From the NCBI GenBank assembly GCA_034419075.1, contig DAOULR010000010.1, forward strand, positions 17,894-81,893: a DNA stretch of 64,000 nucleotides, read 5' to 3'. The notes beneath the pieces are model-generated. The model was not told the DNA's origin and made no database searches. It worked only from the letters and a program-made list of their open reading frames with translations. The number at the start of each line of letters is the position of its first letter. Position 1 is the first letter of the stretch. The position numbers and the translations under genes are program-made. Below, piece by piece: positions 41,661 to 49,542 of this stretch. This stretch comes from E44-bin88 sp034419075 (GTDB lineage: Bacteria; Chloroflexota; Dehalococcoidia; Dehalococcoidales; BS750m-G39).

Positions 41661-43160
41661 TTAACAGAGTGTCTTCTCGGTTGCCAACATCTGGCGGATA
41701 TAGTCCAGGGCTTCTTCGCGGCTAGCCAGCTCACCCGACGCCTGCGCCTCACGCACCGCCTCTAGAATCTCTCCCAGCGCCGGACCCTGACTCAGGCCGA
41801 AGATATTTATTAAATCGTTCCCGTCCACCAGCCTGACCGGTTCCACCAGTTCCTGCTGCTCGAAGTGCTTTTCTAAAACGTAAGCCACCATCCTGGCGTG
41901 CTCCTGCCAGCCTGCCATATCCAGGTTGGGTCCCCGCGTCGCTAGGTGGTCGGCCAAGCTCAAAAACAGCGTGTCGATGCCCGCCTCGCCGCAATCGCGG
42001 AAATAGCGGTAGATAGCCCGCTGAGTGGGCAGCCCTTGCTGGCTCATCTGCCCCGGCCGCATGTGATAGTTTATCACAATCTCGACCAGCTTTGCCTCTT
42101 TACTGCTAAAGCGCAGCCTGGCCATTATCTCGGCTGCTGCCGTCGCTCCCAGCTTGGCGTGTCCCAAGAAGTGCGTCCGACCATCCTCGCCGACGGCCTT
42201 GGTCTCGGGCTTGCGGATATCGTGGAGTAGAGCGGCTAATTTGAGTAGCGCTCGACGACTGCTGCCGCCGCTGACCTCCTGGGAGAAGTGCTCGGCCAAT
42301 CTGTCCGACCAGGGGACGGCTGCCAGCGCTTTTTCGGAGGCGTAGGGCCAGCCTCCCTGACGTAGGATAAAGTCAACGGCAATCACCGTCTGCAGGGAAT
42401 GGTCGAAGACGTTCCAGGAGTGTTCTTTGGGCTGCTCCACCCCTTTTGTCTCCGCCAGCTCGGGAAAGAGGGCGGTGATTAGCCCCAGCTCGTCAAGGTG
42501 GGGTAGAAACCTTTCGGGGTGGGGGACGGCCAGCAAACGGACTAGTTCCTCCCGCAGCCTTTCTCCAGCGACATAGGCGATGAGATGGCACTGGCTCTTG
42601 ACCAGGGCCTCGGTTTTTTCATAAATAGTAAAGCCGAGTTCCGCCGCTAATCGCGCTCCCCGCAGCAGGCGGACGGGGTCGTCCTCAAAAACGCTCTGGC
42701 TGACCGCCCGAATCGTTTTATCTTTGAGGTCGGCCTGCCCGCCGAAGGGGTCAATAAGGGCTATGTCCTTGTTGCCGACCTTTTCCAGCTCAGCGGCGAT
42801 GGCGTCTATGGTGAAGTCGCGCCGACTCAGGTCGTTTTCAATGCTGTCCTCGAAGCTGGTGAAATCGAGCTGCCACCGCCCCCCCGACGGCGCCTTTTTA
42901 TCCAGCACCACCACGCGGCCGATGTGATTCTCTTTATCCAGCGGGACGAATCTGCCCCCCAGGGCTTCGGCCAGTTTGGGGGCTGCCTCTAGAGCGTCGG
43001 CGGCCAGGGCAATATCAATGTCGGCGGTGGTTCTCCCCAGCAGGGAGTCGCGGATAAAACCGCCGACCAGATAGGCTTTAGCAAGTCCGCTCAAGCAATC
43101 GCTGACCTTGTTTAGTATTGATAGAGCCCCAGGCTCAATAGACAGCTTCATCTCTCCCAT
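41661..43160 (-). CDS. CCA-adding enzyme / poly(A) polymerase family with HD domain
   Basis: 499 aa. The nucleotidyltransferase motif GGFIRDSLLGRTTADIDIA (metal Asp in DID) is near residue 35, followed by RRDFTIDAIA and LLRGARLAAELGF, the standard class II tRNA nucleotidyltransferase head and neck. The C-terminal half contains an HD phosphohydrolase domain (HDIRKPETKA; NYHMRPGQMS) as in E. coli Cca. It would add or repair CCA at tRNA 3' ends; poly(A) activity cannot be excluded. Two extra N-terminal residues precede MKLSIEP, so the exact start is slightly uncertain. Confidence 0.87.
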   Translation of the reverse strand: MGEMKLSIEPGALSILNKVSDCLSGLAKAYLVGGFIRDSLLGRTTADIDIALAADALEAAPKLAEALGGRFVPLDKENHIGRVVVLDKKAPSGGRWQLDFTSFEDSIENDLSRRDFTIDAIAAELEKVGNKDIALIDPFGGQADLKDKTIRAVSQSVFEDDPVRLLRGARLAAELGFTIYEKTEALVKSQCHLIAYVAGERLREELVRLLAVPHPERFLPHLDELGLITALFPELAETKGVEQPKEHSWNVFDHSLQTVIAVDFILRQGGWPYASEKALAAVPWSDRLAEHFSQEVSGGSSRRALLKLAALLHDIRKPETKAVGEDGRTHFLGHAKLGATAAAEIMARLRFSSKEAKLVEIVINYHMRPGQMSQQGLPTQRAIYRYFRDCGEAGIDTLFLSLADHLATRGPNLDMAGWQEHARMVAYVLEKHFEQQELVEPVRLVDGNDLINIFGLSQGPALGEILEAVREAQASGELASREEALDYIRQMLATEKTLC

Positions 43161-43311
43161 CCCGTAATACTCTAAGGCTAAACTATACTACCAGTCGGCT
43201 AAAGTTACAAGGGGAAAATAAAGCAAAAGGCCCATCGCCGCTATGTCTAGGCAGATATCAGCGTGGGCTGATTGCCTTGGTTAGCGGTGACTATTGCCCT
43301 GCGGTGCGGCT

Positions 43312-43707
43312 TCAGGCGCTTTCTTTGGCCGTGCTCAGGGCGAGACTTTTTAAGATAGTGAGGATGCCGATAACGGCACGTTGCACGTCAATCGGCTCCT
43401 GGGCTAGTATCCGGGCCACGTAGGGGTCGAGCTCGTTGCCGCCGTAGGGGGGACGGCTCTCGGCTACACCCGAGGAGGGGGGAGTCAGGTAGCCGGCTAG
43501 AGTAAACAGCTCGTTTTCCTCAAAACCTAGAGGTTCGGCGATTTTGCGTAGAATTGAACCTGAAGGGTAACGCTCGCCTCTCTCAATGCGGCCGAGGTGT
43601 GACGAGGATACGCCAGACGTGGCGCTAAGCTGACTCAGGGTTAGCCGCTGCGTGACTCTTGCCTGTCTGATTATTTCGCCCAGATTGGTGCTTCGGTTCT
43701 GGTCCAT
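43312..43707 (-). CDS. XRE-family HTH transcriptional repressor
   Basis: 131 aa from ATG 43707. A longer frame to 43848 runs through the promoter and into the divergent gene, so it is rejected. Residues 8-60 are a Cro/CI-type helix-turn-helix (LGEIIRQARVTQRLTLSQLSATSGVSSSHLGRIERGERYPSG). The C-terminal part is a short, helical domain (ARILAQEPIDVQRAVIGIL), possibly for dimerisation. The -10 ends 9 nt before the ATG, so the mRNA is nearly leaderless, like lambda cI from PRM. Facing a second HTH gene with shared operators, it probably represses both promoters. Confidence 0.85.
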   Translation of the reverse strand: MDQNRSTNLGEIIRQARVTQRLTLSQLSATSGVSSSHLGRIERGERYPSGSILRKIAEPLGFEENELFTLAGYLTPPSSGVAESRPPYGGNELDPYVARILAQEPIDVQRAVIGILTILKSLALSTAKESA

Positions 43708-43716
43708 ATCAGGGAA

Positions 43717-43745
43717 ATTATAATTCGCCAAATGGCAAATGTCAA
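43717..43745 (-). promoter_or_regulatory. consensus promoter of the XRE gene with internal palindrome
   Basis: Minus strand: TTGACA 43745-43740, 17 nt, TATAAT 43722-43717. The palindrome GCCAAATGGC (43727-43736) lies inside the spacer, so binding there should block this promoter. Confidence 0.75.
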
Positions 43746-43767
43746 CTTCAGTAAAACGAATAAAATC

Positions 43768-43778
43768 TGCCATTTGCC
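43768..43778. promoter_or_regulatory. degenerate middle operator of the HTH pair
   Basis: TGCCATTTGCC has one good TGCCA half-site and a weak second one. It lies between the two divergent promoters and could be the third, weaker site. Confidence 0.4.
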
Positions 43779-43788
43779 GAAATACCCC

Positions 43789-43830
43789 TTGACAGTAGGC
43801 ATACTGATGATTATAATGTCGCCAATTGGC
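43789..43830 (+). promoter_or_regulatory. consensus promoter of the 84-aa HTH gene with start-site operator
   Basis: TTGACA 43789-43794, 17 nt, TATAAT 43812-43817: a perfect match to the sigma70 consensus. The perfect palindrome GCCAATTGGC (43821-43830) covers the predicted start at about 43824. Such a promoter needs repression, which the palindrome would provide. Confidence 0.8.
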
Positions 43831-43846
43831 ATAGGAGGCTTTAACC

Positions 43847-44101
43847 ATGCTGCTGAAGACAAGGGTTTTTGACCTATGCCCGGAAAGGTATAAGAACCTG
43901 TCCGAACTGGCTCAGGCCATGGAAATATCGGTAAGCCAGGTCTACCGCGTGCAGGAAGGCAAGCGTAAAATCAACTGTAAGTTCATCATCGGCGCCATCA
44001 AGGCCTTCCCCGGTTGCTCGTTTGACGACCTCTTCTACTTCGTCCCTGAAGTGCCAGTTGGCAATGATTCCCGTGTCGTCGTGGCCAGTCGCCGTTTTTA
44101 G
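43847..44101 (+). CDS. small HTH protein, divergent partner of the XRE repressor
   Basis: 84 aa. Residues 17-60 form a helix-turn-helix (NLSELAQAMEISVSQVYRVQEGKRKINCKFIIG) of XRE/Cro type, followed by AIKAFPGCSFDDLFYF, typical of short phage-like regulators. The tail is basic (VVVASRRF). GGAGG precedes the ATG. Another TGCCA..TGGCA palindrome lies inside its own 3' end. It has no C-terminal effector domain, as with Cro. The partner role is inferred from divergent layout and shared operators. Confidence 0.75.
   Translation: MLLKTRVFDLCPERYKNLSELAQAMEISVSQVYRVQEGKRKINCKFIIGAIKAFPGCSFDDLFYFVPEVPVGNDSRVVVASRRF
44052..44063. promoter_or_regulatory. intragenic TGCCA palindrome (fourth operator-like site)
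   Basis: TGCCAGTTGGCA (perfect 5-bp arms, 2-nt centre) in the last codons of the 84-aa gene, 221 bp from the start-site operator. It could support DNA looping by the repressor. Confidence 0.4.
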
Positions 44102-44130
44102 GATTGGGGGGTGGGGAAACTGAGCTCGCT

Positions 44131-44619
44131 TTAGAGTTGAGGAGTCTCGTCCTCTATATTGTGCAGCTTCTCCTGGCTCTCTAGGTGGTCTATGTAGAGC
44201 TTCCCGTTGAGGTGGTCTATCTCGTGCTCCAGCGCCTGAGCCAGCAGGTCCTTGGCCTTGATTCTGATTTCCTTACCGCTAGCGCCCCGCCCCTTAACCG
44301 TCACTGATTTAGCCCGCTTGATCTCGCCGTAATAGCCGGGGACGCTCAAGCACCCCTCGGTCACCGAACGCTCCCCGATGCGCTTAACTATCTCGGGGTT
44401 AATAAGGACGACGTCTTCGGCATCGGGGATGTCGATGACGATTACCCGCAGCGAGACGCCCACCTGCGGCGCGGCCAGTGCCGCCCGCCCCGGGTCGGCG
44501 TGAACCGTCTCCAGCATATCTTCGATGAGCTTCTTGATGGATCCGTCGATATTTTTGACCCGCTTTGCCTTTTGCCTTAAGACCGGGTCGGGCAGGGTGC
44601 TAATGGGTAAAACTGCCAT
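44131..44619 (-). CDS. def: peptide deformylase with atypical motif I
   Basis: 162 aa. Motif II EGCLSVPG (metal Cys) and motif III HEIDHLNG (two His and catalytic Glu) are intact, so it should remove N-formyl groups from nascent proteins. Motif I, normally GVGLAAPQ, reads GRAALAAPQ, with one extra residue and the second Gly replaced. Last gene of the moaB-trmD-rplS-priA-def run; 23 nt after priA. The AAPQ part that contacts the substrate is kept, so activity is likely but should not be assumed. Confidence 0.88.
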   Translation of the reverse strand: MAVLPISTLPDPVLRQKAKRVKNIDGSIKKLIEDMLETVHADPGRAALAAPQVGVSLRVIVIDIPDAEDVVLINPEIVKRIGERSVTEGCLSVPGYYGEIKRAKSVTVKGRGASGKEIRIKAKDLLAQALEHEIDHLNGKLYIDHLESQEKLHNIEDETPQL

Positions 44620-44642
44620 CTTAAACCTCTTGACTATATTAG

Positions 44643-47054
44643 CTAAACCAAACCCACGGGGTCAATGTCCACCGTCCAGCCCGGGGGGAGGGGCAGGGGG
44701 GAGAGAAAGTCCGAAAGCTCGGCGCCGCGGAGGATAAGCTGCCAGCGGTAGCGACCCCGCAACCGGTGGATAAAGGCCGGGGCGGGCCCGATAAGCTCAA
44801 TGTCGGCTATGCCCTTGGCCGCTATCTCTTGCTCCAAAAAGCGCTTCATTCTCCCCGCCTCGCGCTGGCCGAGGGCGTCGTTGGTGTGGCTGTAGGTCAG
44901 ACTGGCTAACTGGTTGAAGGGCGGGTTGTGCAACTGGCGGCGGTAGTCTATCTCCTGCTTATAAAAGGCGGCGTAGTCGTGTTCGGCGGCGACGCGGATG
45001 GCGTAGTGCTCGGGGGAGTAGGTCTGAATAATAACCCTGCCTCCCCGTTCCCCCCGCCCGGCTCTACCCGCTACCTGAGACAATAGTTGAAAGGTCCTCT
45101 CCCCGCTGCGAAAGTCGGGCAGGTTGAGGGCGGTATCGGCGCTGACCACTCCCACCAGCGTCACCAGCGGCAAATCCAACCCCTTGGCCACCATCTGGGT
45201 GCCGATGAGAATATCGGCGTCGTGGGCGCGGAACTTGGATAATATTACGTCGTGGGCATATCGGCCTCTGGTGACGTCGCTGTCCCAGCGTAGGAGTCTG
45301 GCCTGGGGGAAGGTGTAACCCACCTCCTGTTCCAGCCGCTGGGTGCCGATGCCCAGAAACTTTATGCGCCGCCCCCCGCATTGAGGGCAGCTCTCCGGGA
45401 CCTTAATATTGTAGTTGCACTGGTGGCAGACCAACCTGTCCTCGGTAGAATGATAAGAGAGGGGGACGTCGCAGCGCTTGCATCTCATAACGAAGCCGCA
45501 GTTGCGGCACTGGATAAAGCTGGCGGCTCCGCGGCGGTTCAAGAAAAGGATAACCTGTTCTTGGTTGGCCAGCGCCTGGCCAATCGCCTGGAAGAGGGAA
45601 CGGCTGAAAAGACTCTGGTTGCCCGCCTTTAGCTCCTCCCTCATATCGACTACCTCCACCTGGGGCAGGGCCGAGCCGTCGTAGGGGGTGACCCTTTCCG
45701 GTAGTTCAAGCAGCTGGTAATCTCCCCTTTTAGCGCGGTAAAAGCTCTCGACGTCAGGGGTAGCGCTGCCCAGCACTACCACCGCTCCGCTCAAACCCGC
45801 CAGCTTCAGTGCCACAGCGCGGGCGTGGTAGCGCGGCGATTTGTCCGGCTGCTTATAGGTCCACTCCTGCTCCTCGTCGATGACGATTAAGCCGAGGTCG
45901 GGCTGGGGGGCGAAGATGGCGCTGCGCGAGCCGATGACCACGTCGAAGTCACCGTTTCTTATCCGCTGCCACTCGTCGAACTGCTCGCCTAAGGAAAGCT
46001 TGGAGTGGAGCACGGCCACCCTTTGGGGGAAGCGGGCGGCGAAGCGCTCTATGGTCTGGGGGGTGAGGGCGATTTCGGGCACCAGTACGATAGCTTTTTT
46101 GCCACGCTTTACCGTCTCCGCCAATGCTTGCAGATAGACTTCGGTCTTGCCGCTACCGGTGACGCCGTGCAAGAGAAAGACCTTCGTCTTGTCCTCGGCC
46201 AGGCTGGGCTTAATCGCCGCCAAGGCTCTCTTCTGGGCGGGCGTCAGGGTGAGGGGTGGGGAGGGGACGATATCCTTATAGGAGATCGGCTCCCGCCTAA
46301 CCTCCACCGCCTCGAATTTAACCAGCCCTTTTTTGACCAAAGCGTCAGCTACTGCCTTAGCGCATTTGGTATCCTCTCTGACTTCCGCCCAGGGTACTGC
46401 CTCCTTTTGTTGCGAAAGGTAGGCTAATAAAGAAGCCTGTTTGGGGGCTTTGCTCAGGTCAGCGGCTTTGGCTTCTATTTGGGTGATAGCCAGGCTCAAA
46501 TAGGGCGCCACCTTGGGCTTGACCCGAATCTTCTCCAGCTCGTAGCTCTTGGCCGCCAGCCCCCGGTTAACTAATTGGCTAACGATGCTGGCTGCCTTTT
46601 TCTTGCCCAGCACCTTCTCAAGCTGTCCCAGGCTTAAACTCCCCTTTTCTTTGATTAGCTCCAGCGCTTGCCTCAGTTCATCGTTGAGCTTGGAGATGTC
46701 GAAATCGCTGGGGGTGGGGCTGATAAAGGTAATGGTGCGCCGCTCGAAGCCCGGCGACAGCATCAGGGCCACGGCGTCAAAAAGCGGAGACAGGTAATAC
46801 TGGCTTATCCAGCGCGCCAGTTGCACCTGCTGGGGGGATAAGAGGGGGCGAGGCTCGATGACCCCGATAATCTCCCGGGTTTCCTCAACCTCGGGGTGGG
46901 GGCTTAGCTCCAGGACGATGCCCTGGAGCCGTTTTTCGCCGAAGGGGACCCATACCGCCTGCCCGACATTAATCTCCAGGTCGGGGGGTATGGCGTAGCT
47001 GAATGTCCGACGCTGGGCTATGGGCGAATTGACGCTAACCTCAGCAAAGCTCAT
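44643..47054 (-). CDS. priA: primosomal replication restart helicase PriA
   Basis: 803 aa. N-terminal DNA-binding domain, then a winged-helix part, then the DEAD-type motor with HGVTGSGKTEVYLQ (Walker A) and DEEQEW in motif II. Eight cysteines (CRNCGFVMRCKRC, CHQCN, CPQCGG) form the two zinc sites characteristic of PriA. Motif V/VI AGRAGRGERGG present. It reloads the replicative helicase at stalled forks. Located between rplS and def in a translation and replication operon. Confidence 0.95.
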   Translation of the reverse strand: MSFAEVSVNSPIAQRRTFSYAIPPDLEINVGQAVWVPFGEKRLQGIVLELSPHPEVEETREIIGVIEPRPLLSPQQVQLARWISQYYLSPLFDAVALMLSPGFERRTITFISPTPSDFDISKLNDELRQALELIKEKGSLSLGQLEKVLGKKKAASIVSQLVNRGLAAKSYELEKIRVKPKVAPYLSLAITQIEAKAADLSKAPKQASLLAYLSQQKEAVPWAEVREDTKCAKAVADALVKKGLVKFEAVEVRREPISYKDIVPSPPLTLTPAQKRALAAIKPSLAEDKTKVFLLHGVTGSGKTEVYLQALAETVKRGKKAIVLVPEIALTPQTIERFAARFPQRVAVLHSKLSLGEQFDEWQRIRNGDFDVVIGSRSAIFAPQPDLGLIVIDEEQEWTYKQPDKSPRYHARAVALKLAGLSGAVVVLGSATPDVESFYRAKRGDYQLLELPERVTPYDGSALPQVEVVDMREELKAGNQSLFSRSLFQAIGQALANQEQVILFLNRRGAASFIQCRNCGFVMRCKRCDVPLSYHSTEDRLVCHQCNYNIKVPESCPQCGGRRIKFLGIGTQRLEQEVGYTFPQARLLRWDSDVTRGRYAHDVILSKFRAHDADILIGTQMVAKGLDLPLVTLVGVVSADTALNLPDFRSGERTFQLLSQVAGRAGRGERGGRVIIQTYSPEHYAIRVAAEHDYAAFYKQEIDYRRQLHNPPFNQLASLTYSHTNDALGQREAGRMKRFLEQEIAAKGIADIELIGPAPAFIHRLRGRYRWQLILRGAELSDFLSPLPLPPGWTVDIDPVGLV

Positions 47055-47076
47055 CCCGCACTCCGAGGTAGCCTTA

Positions 47077-47688
47077 CTACTTCTCTTCCGACTCTGGTTC
47101 CGCTTCCGGTTCCGGCTCCGCTTCAGCCTTAGGCTCCGGTTCAGCTTCTGCTTCGGCCTCCGGCTCTACTTCCGTTTCGGCCTCTGGCTCCGGTTCTAGT
47201 TCTGCTCCAGCCTCCGGCTCTACTTCCGCTTCGGCCTCTGGCTCCGGTTCTAGTTCTGCTCCAGCCCCCGGCTCCTTCTTTAGTTCCGGCTCCGGCGTCG
47301 GTTCTACTTCTGCTTCTGCCTCCGCTTCTGCCTTTAGTTCCGATTCCTTGAGCCGTTTTTCCTTGGTGCGGGAGGCCTTGCTGCTCAGGCCGCGCATGTA
47401 AAAGAGGCGGGCCCGCCGCACCTTGCCCCGCCGCACCACCTCCACCTTCTCCACCAGCGGTGAGGCGAAGGGAAAGGTATGCTCTACGCCCACGCCGCGG
47501 GCAACGCGCCGGATGGTGAAGTTGCCGCCGTCGGCGCCGCGTCGCACCTTGATGACCACGCCGTTAAAGACCTGGACGCGTTCTCGTCCCTTTTCCACAA
47601 TCTTGGCGCTCACCTTGACCGAGTCACCGGGGGCGAGGGCGGGAATATTGGGGTTGGGTTCGTTCTTGAGTAATGTCGTCATATCCAT
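47077..47688 (-). CDS. rplS: 50S ribosomal protein L19 with long acidic C-terminal tail
   Basis: 203 aa; normal bacterial L19 is about 115. Residues 1-112 are a standard L19 (PALAPGDSVKVSAKIVEKG, RVQVFNGVVIKVRRG, RARLFYMRGLSSKASR). The remaining about 90 residues are a Glu/Pro/Ala repeat (EPEPEAEAEVEPE units), strongly acidic. The start is 2 nt after trmD. The core binds 23S rRNA at the subunit interface; the tail would lie at the ribosome surface and is likely unstructured. I know of no role for it. The tandem DNA repeat suggests it has expanded by slippage. Confidence 0.92.
   Translation of the reverse strand: MDMTTLLKNEPNPNIPALAPGDSVKVSAKIVEKGRERVQVFNGVVIKVRRGADGGNFTIRRVARGVGVEHTFPFASPLVEKVEVVRRGKVRRARLFYMRGLSSKASRTKEKRLKESELKAEAEAEAEVEPTPEPELKKEPGAGAELEPEPEAEAEVEPEAGAELEPEPEAETEVEPEAEAEAEPEPKAEAEPEPEAEPESEEK
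47167..47274 (-). repeat. 54-bp tandem duplication in the rplS tail
   Basis: A block beginning CCTCTGGCTCC on the plus strand occurs at 47181 and again at 47235, 54 bp apart. It encodes two copies of an 18-residue unit AGAELEPEPEAE(A/T)EVEPE. The near-identity of the copies shows a recent duplication. Confidence 0.75.
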
Positions 47689-47690
47689 AA

Positions 47691-48416
47691 TTAAGCTTGC
47701 CTCAATCTTTCTAATAGTCGCTCTTCCTCAGAGCTGAGTTCGGCTTTGGTTAGGAGTTCTGGGCGCTGCGTAAAAGTGCGCCTTATCGCCTGCTCGCGGC
47801 GCCAGCTTTTTATCTGGGCGTGGTTCCCCGATAGTAAGACCTCGGGCACGGGCCAGCCCCGGTATTCGGGTGGGCGGGTGTAGTGGGGGTACTCCAGAAG
47901 CCCGCCGACATGGGAATCATCCAAAGGCGATTCCTCGGAGCCTAAGACCCCGGGCACCAGACGGAAGACACTGTCGATGACCACCATCGCCGCCAGCTCG
48001 CCGCCGCTCAAGACGTAGTCGCCGATGCTGATTTCATCAGTGGCCAGATGCTCCCGCACCCGCTCGTCAACGCCCTCATAATGGCCGCAGATTAAAACCA
48101 GCTGGCGGTGACTGGCCAGCTCCTGGGCGACTTCCTGCGTGAAGAGCCGCCCCTGCGGCGATAACAGTATTATGGGCGTTCCTTTCTTCTTATCTATCGC
48201 CTCCACCGCCTCGAAGATGGGCTCGGGCTTGAGCACCATACCCGCCCCACCCCCGTAGGGGTAATCGTCAGCGGTGTGGTGCTTATCATGAGTATAGTCC
48301 CTGATATTATGCAGACCGATGGAGACCAGCTTCTGGTCTATGGCCCGCTTCATGATGCCCTGGTCGAAGATGCCCCCAAACATCTCGGGGAAAAGCGTCA
48401 AAACGTCGATATGCAT
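47691..48416 (-). CDS. trmD: tRNA (guanine-N1)-methyltransferase TrmD
   Basis: 241 aa. SPOUT-fold motifs LLSPQGRLFTQ, CGHYEGVDER and DYVLSGGE are complete; the knot binds S-adenosylmethionine. It methylates G37 of tRNAs, preventing frameshifts. It lies 2 nt before rplS as in many bacteria, but rpsP and rimM, the usual upstream neighbours, are replaced by a moaB/mogA-like gene 4 nt upstream. Confidence 0.95.
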   Translation of the reverse strand: MHIDVLTLFPEMFGGIFDQGIMKRAIDQKLVSIGLHNIRDYTHDKHHTADDYPYGGGAGMVLKPEPIFEAVEAIDKKKGTPIILLSPQGRLFTQEVAQELASHRQLVLICGHYEGVDERVREHLATDEISIGDYVLSGGELAAMVVIDSVFRLVPGVLGSEESPLDDSHVGGLLEYPHYTRPPEYRGWPVPEVLLSGNHAQIKSWRREQAIRRTFTQRPELLTKAELSSEEERLLERLRQA

Positions 48417-48420
48417 TTTC

Positions 48421-48927
48421 CTACCCCTCCCCCTTGATGGGGATGGTGTGTTCGCCCACCTGTCCTTTGATGACGTCCACCGCGTGCGCCAGCACCGGCA
48501 TTATTACCTCCAGGCACTCCGCCACCGCCTTGGGGCTGCCCGGCAGGTTGACGATAAGGCACTGCTTCCTCATCCCCGCCACCGCCCGGCTGAGCATGGC
48601 GTTGGGGGTGATGGCGAAAGACTTGGCCCTCATCATCTCGGCCAGGCCCGGCACCTCCTTGTCCACCACGGCCCGGGTGGCTTCGGGGGTAACGTCCCTA
48701 GGCGCCAGCCCGGTGCCGCCTGTGGTCAGGATAATATCCATAGTGCCCGCATCGGCCCACTGGGCCAGCTTCTGCTCAATAATGCCCCTCTCGTCGGGGA
48801 TAACCTCGTATTTGACCAGCTCACAATCGGCTGCGGCAAAGCTATCCTTAATCAGCGGCCCGCTCTTGTCGGGGCGCTTACCTGTCGACGCCTTATCGCT
48901 GATGGTGATAATACCCAGCTTAAACAT
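48421..48927 (-). CDS. molybdopterin adenylyltransferase/MoaB-like protein
   Basis: 168 aa with the MoCF-binding fold: GIITISDKASTG at the N-terminus, and TTGGTGLAPRDVTPEA, the conserved MPT-binding motif. MogA/MoaB adenylate molybdopterin before metal insertion; in anaerobes MoaB also serves tungsten enzymes. This links to the two AORs. It is the first gene of the operon and has its own promoter. Confidence 0.88.
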   Translation of the reverse strand: MFKLGIITISDKASTGKRPDKSGPLIKDSFAAADCELVKYEVIPDERGIIEQKLAQWADAGTMDIILTTGGTGLAPRDVTPEATRAVVDKEVPGLAEMMRAKSFAITPNAMLSRAVAGMRKQCLIVNLPGSPKAVAECLEVIMPVLAHAVDVIKGQVGEHTIPIKGEG

Positions 48928-48954
48928 ATCCTATGCCTTTCGAAAGCAGACTAT

Positions 48955-48982
48955 ATTTTATCACAGATGGGGCTTAGAGCAA
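48955..48982 (-). promoter_or_regulatory. promoter of the moaB-trmD-rplS-priA-def operon
   Basis: Minus strand: TTGCTC 48982-48977, 16 nt, TAAAAT 48960-48955 with TGA extension. Predicted leader of about 20 nt before ATG 48927. Confidence 0.5.
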
Positions 48983-49031
48983 AGTTTAGAGCCAAAGAGA
49001 CGAGTTTATGAAAAATTAGTACGAGTGGGTA

Positions 49032-49060
49032 TTGACAAAAGGGGGTGGTTGTGCTATAGA
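49032..49060 (+). promoter_or_regulatory. promoter of the mraZ division cluster
   Basis: TTGACA (49032-49037), 17 nt, TATAGA (49055-49060) with TGC extension. Predicted start about 49067; the leader of about 47 nt contains the MraZ sites. Confidence 0.75.
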
Positions 49061-49061
49061 A

Positions 49062-49086
49062 TGGTAGAAAGTGGGAAATAGTGGTA
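49062..49086 (+). promoter_or_regulatory. MraZ operator: three TGGKN repeats at 10-nt spacing
   Basis: TGGTA (49062-49066), TGGGA (49072-49076) and TGGTA (49082-49086) are direct repeats separated by exactly 5 nt, the known architecture of MraZ boxes (TGGGN repeats). They start 2 nt after the -10, so bound MraZ would block transcription of its own operon. Confidence 0.8.
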
Positions 49087-49113
49087 AATAAGGATTAAAA
49101 TTGGGGTTGGTGT

Positions 49114-49542
49114 ATGTTTTTTGGGGAATTCGAATACAAGATTGACGAAAAGGGCCGGGTCCCTATACCGCCTAAGTTCCGGAGGCTGCTTAAGGGGGGA
49201 ATAGTGCTGTCTCCGGGGGTGGAGGGGTGCATTACCGTCTACCCACTGGCCGAGTGGAAGAAGCTGGCCGATACCCTGACCAAGAGTTCGCTAGCACCCA
49301 GTAAGCTGCGAACGTTAAAGCGGGCGGTCTTTGCTACCGCCTTCAGCATGGGTCTGGACGGCCAGGGCCGGATAATGCTGCCCGCCCCGCTTAAGGCACA
49401 TGCCGAGATTGTAAGCGAGGTAGTTATAATCGGAGCCAATAACTACCTTGAGTTATGGAATAAGGTACGCTGGGAAGAGGAGAAGGCTATGGGCCAGGAA
49501 CAGGCCTGGCTGCTTCTAGAGGGCTTGGAGAACCGCCAATGA
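49114..49542 (+). CDS. mraZ: transcriptional regulator MraZ
   Basis: 142 aa with two AbrB-like SpoVT halves: FGEFEYKIDEKGRVPIPPKFR at the N-terminus, and GLDGQGRIMLPAPLKAHA in the middle, each with the conserved DxKGR/DGQGR turn. MraZ forms a ring that binds TGGGN repeats in front of the division cluster, seen here at 49062-49086. Adjacent to rsmH with a 4-nt overlap. Confidence 0.95.
   Translation: MFFGEFEYKIDEKGRVPIPPKFRRLLKGGIVLSPGVEGCITVYPLAEWKKLADTLTKSSLAPSKLRTLKRAVFATAFSMGLDGQGRIMLPAPLKAHAEIVSEVVIIGANNYLELWNKVRWEEEKAMGQEQAWLLLEGLENRQ

Noticed and set aside
43257..43272. ATCAGC/GCTGAT hairpin after the XRE gene as a terminator
   Set aside because: The stem is short and has no T-run on the minus strand, so termination cannot be supported.
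43708..43848. 47-residue N-terminal extension of the XRE repressor
   Set aside because: It would run through both promoters and the operators. ATG 43707 follows the TATAAT at 43722-43717 and begins the HTH domain.
43312..44101. prophage remnant around the two HTH genes
   Set aside because: No integrase, structural, lysis or att-like genes or sites flank it. Neighbours are housekeeping genes.
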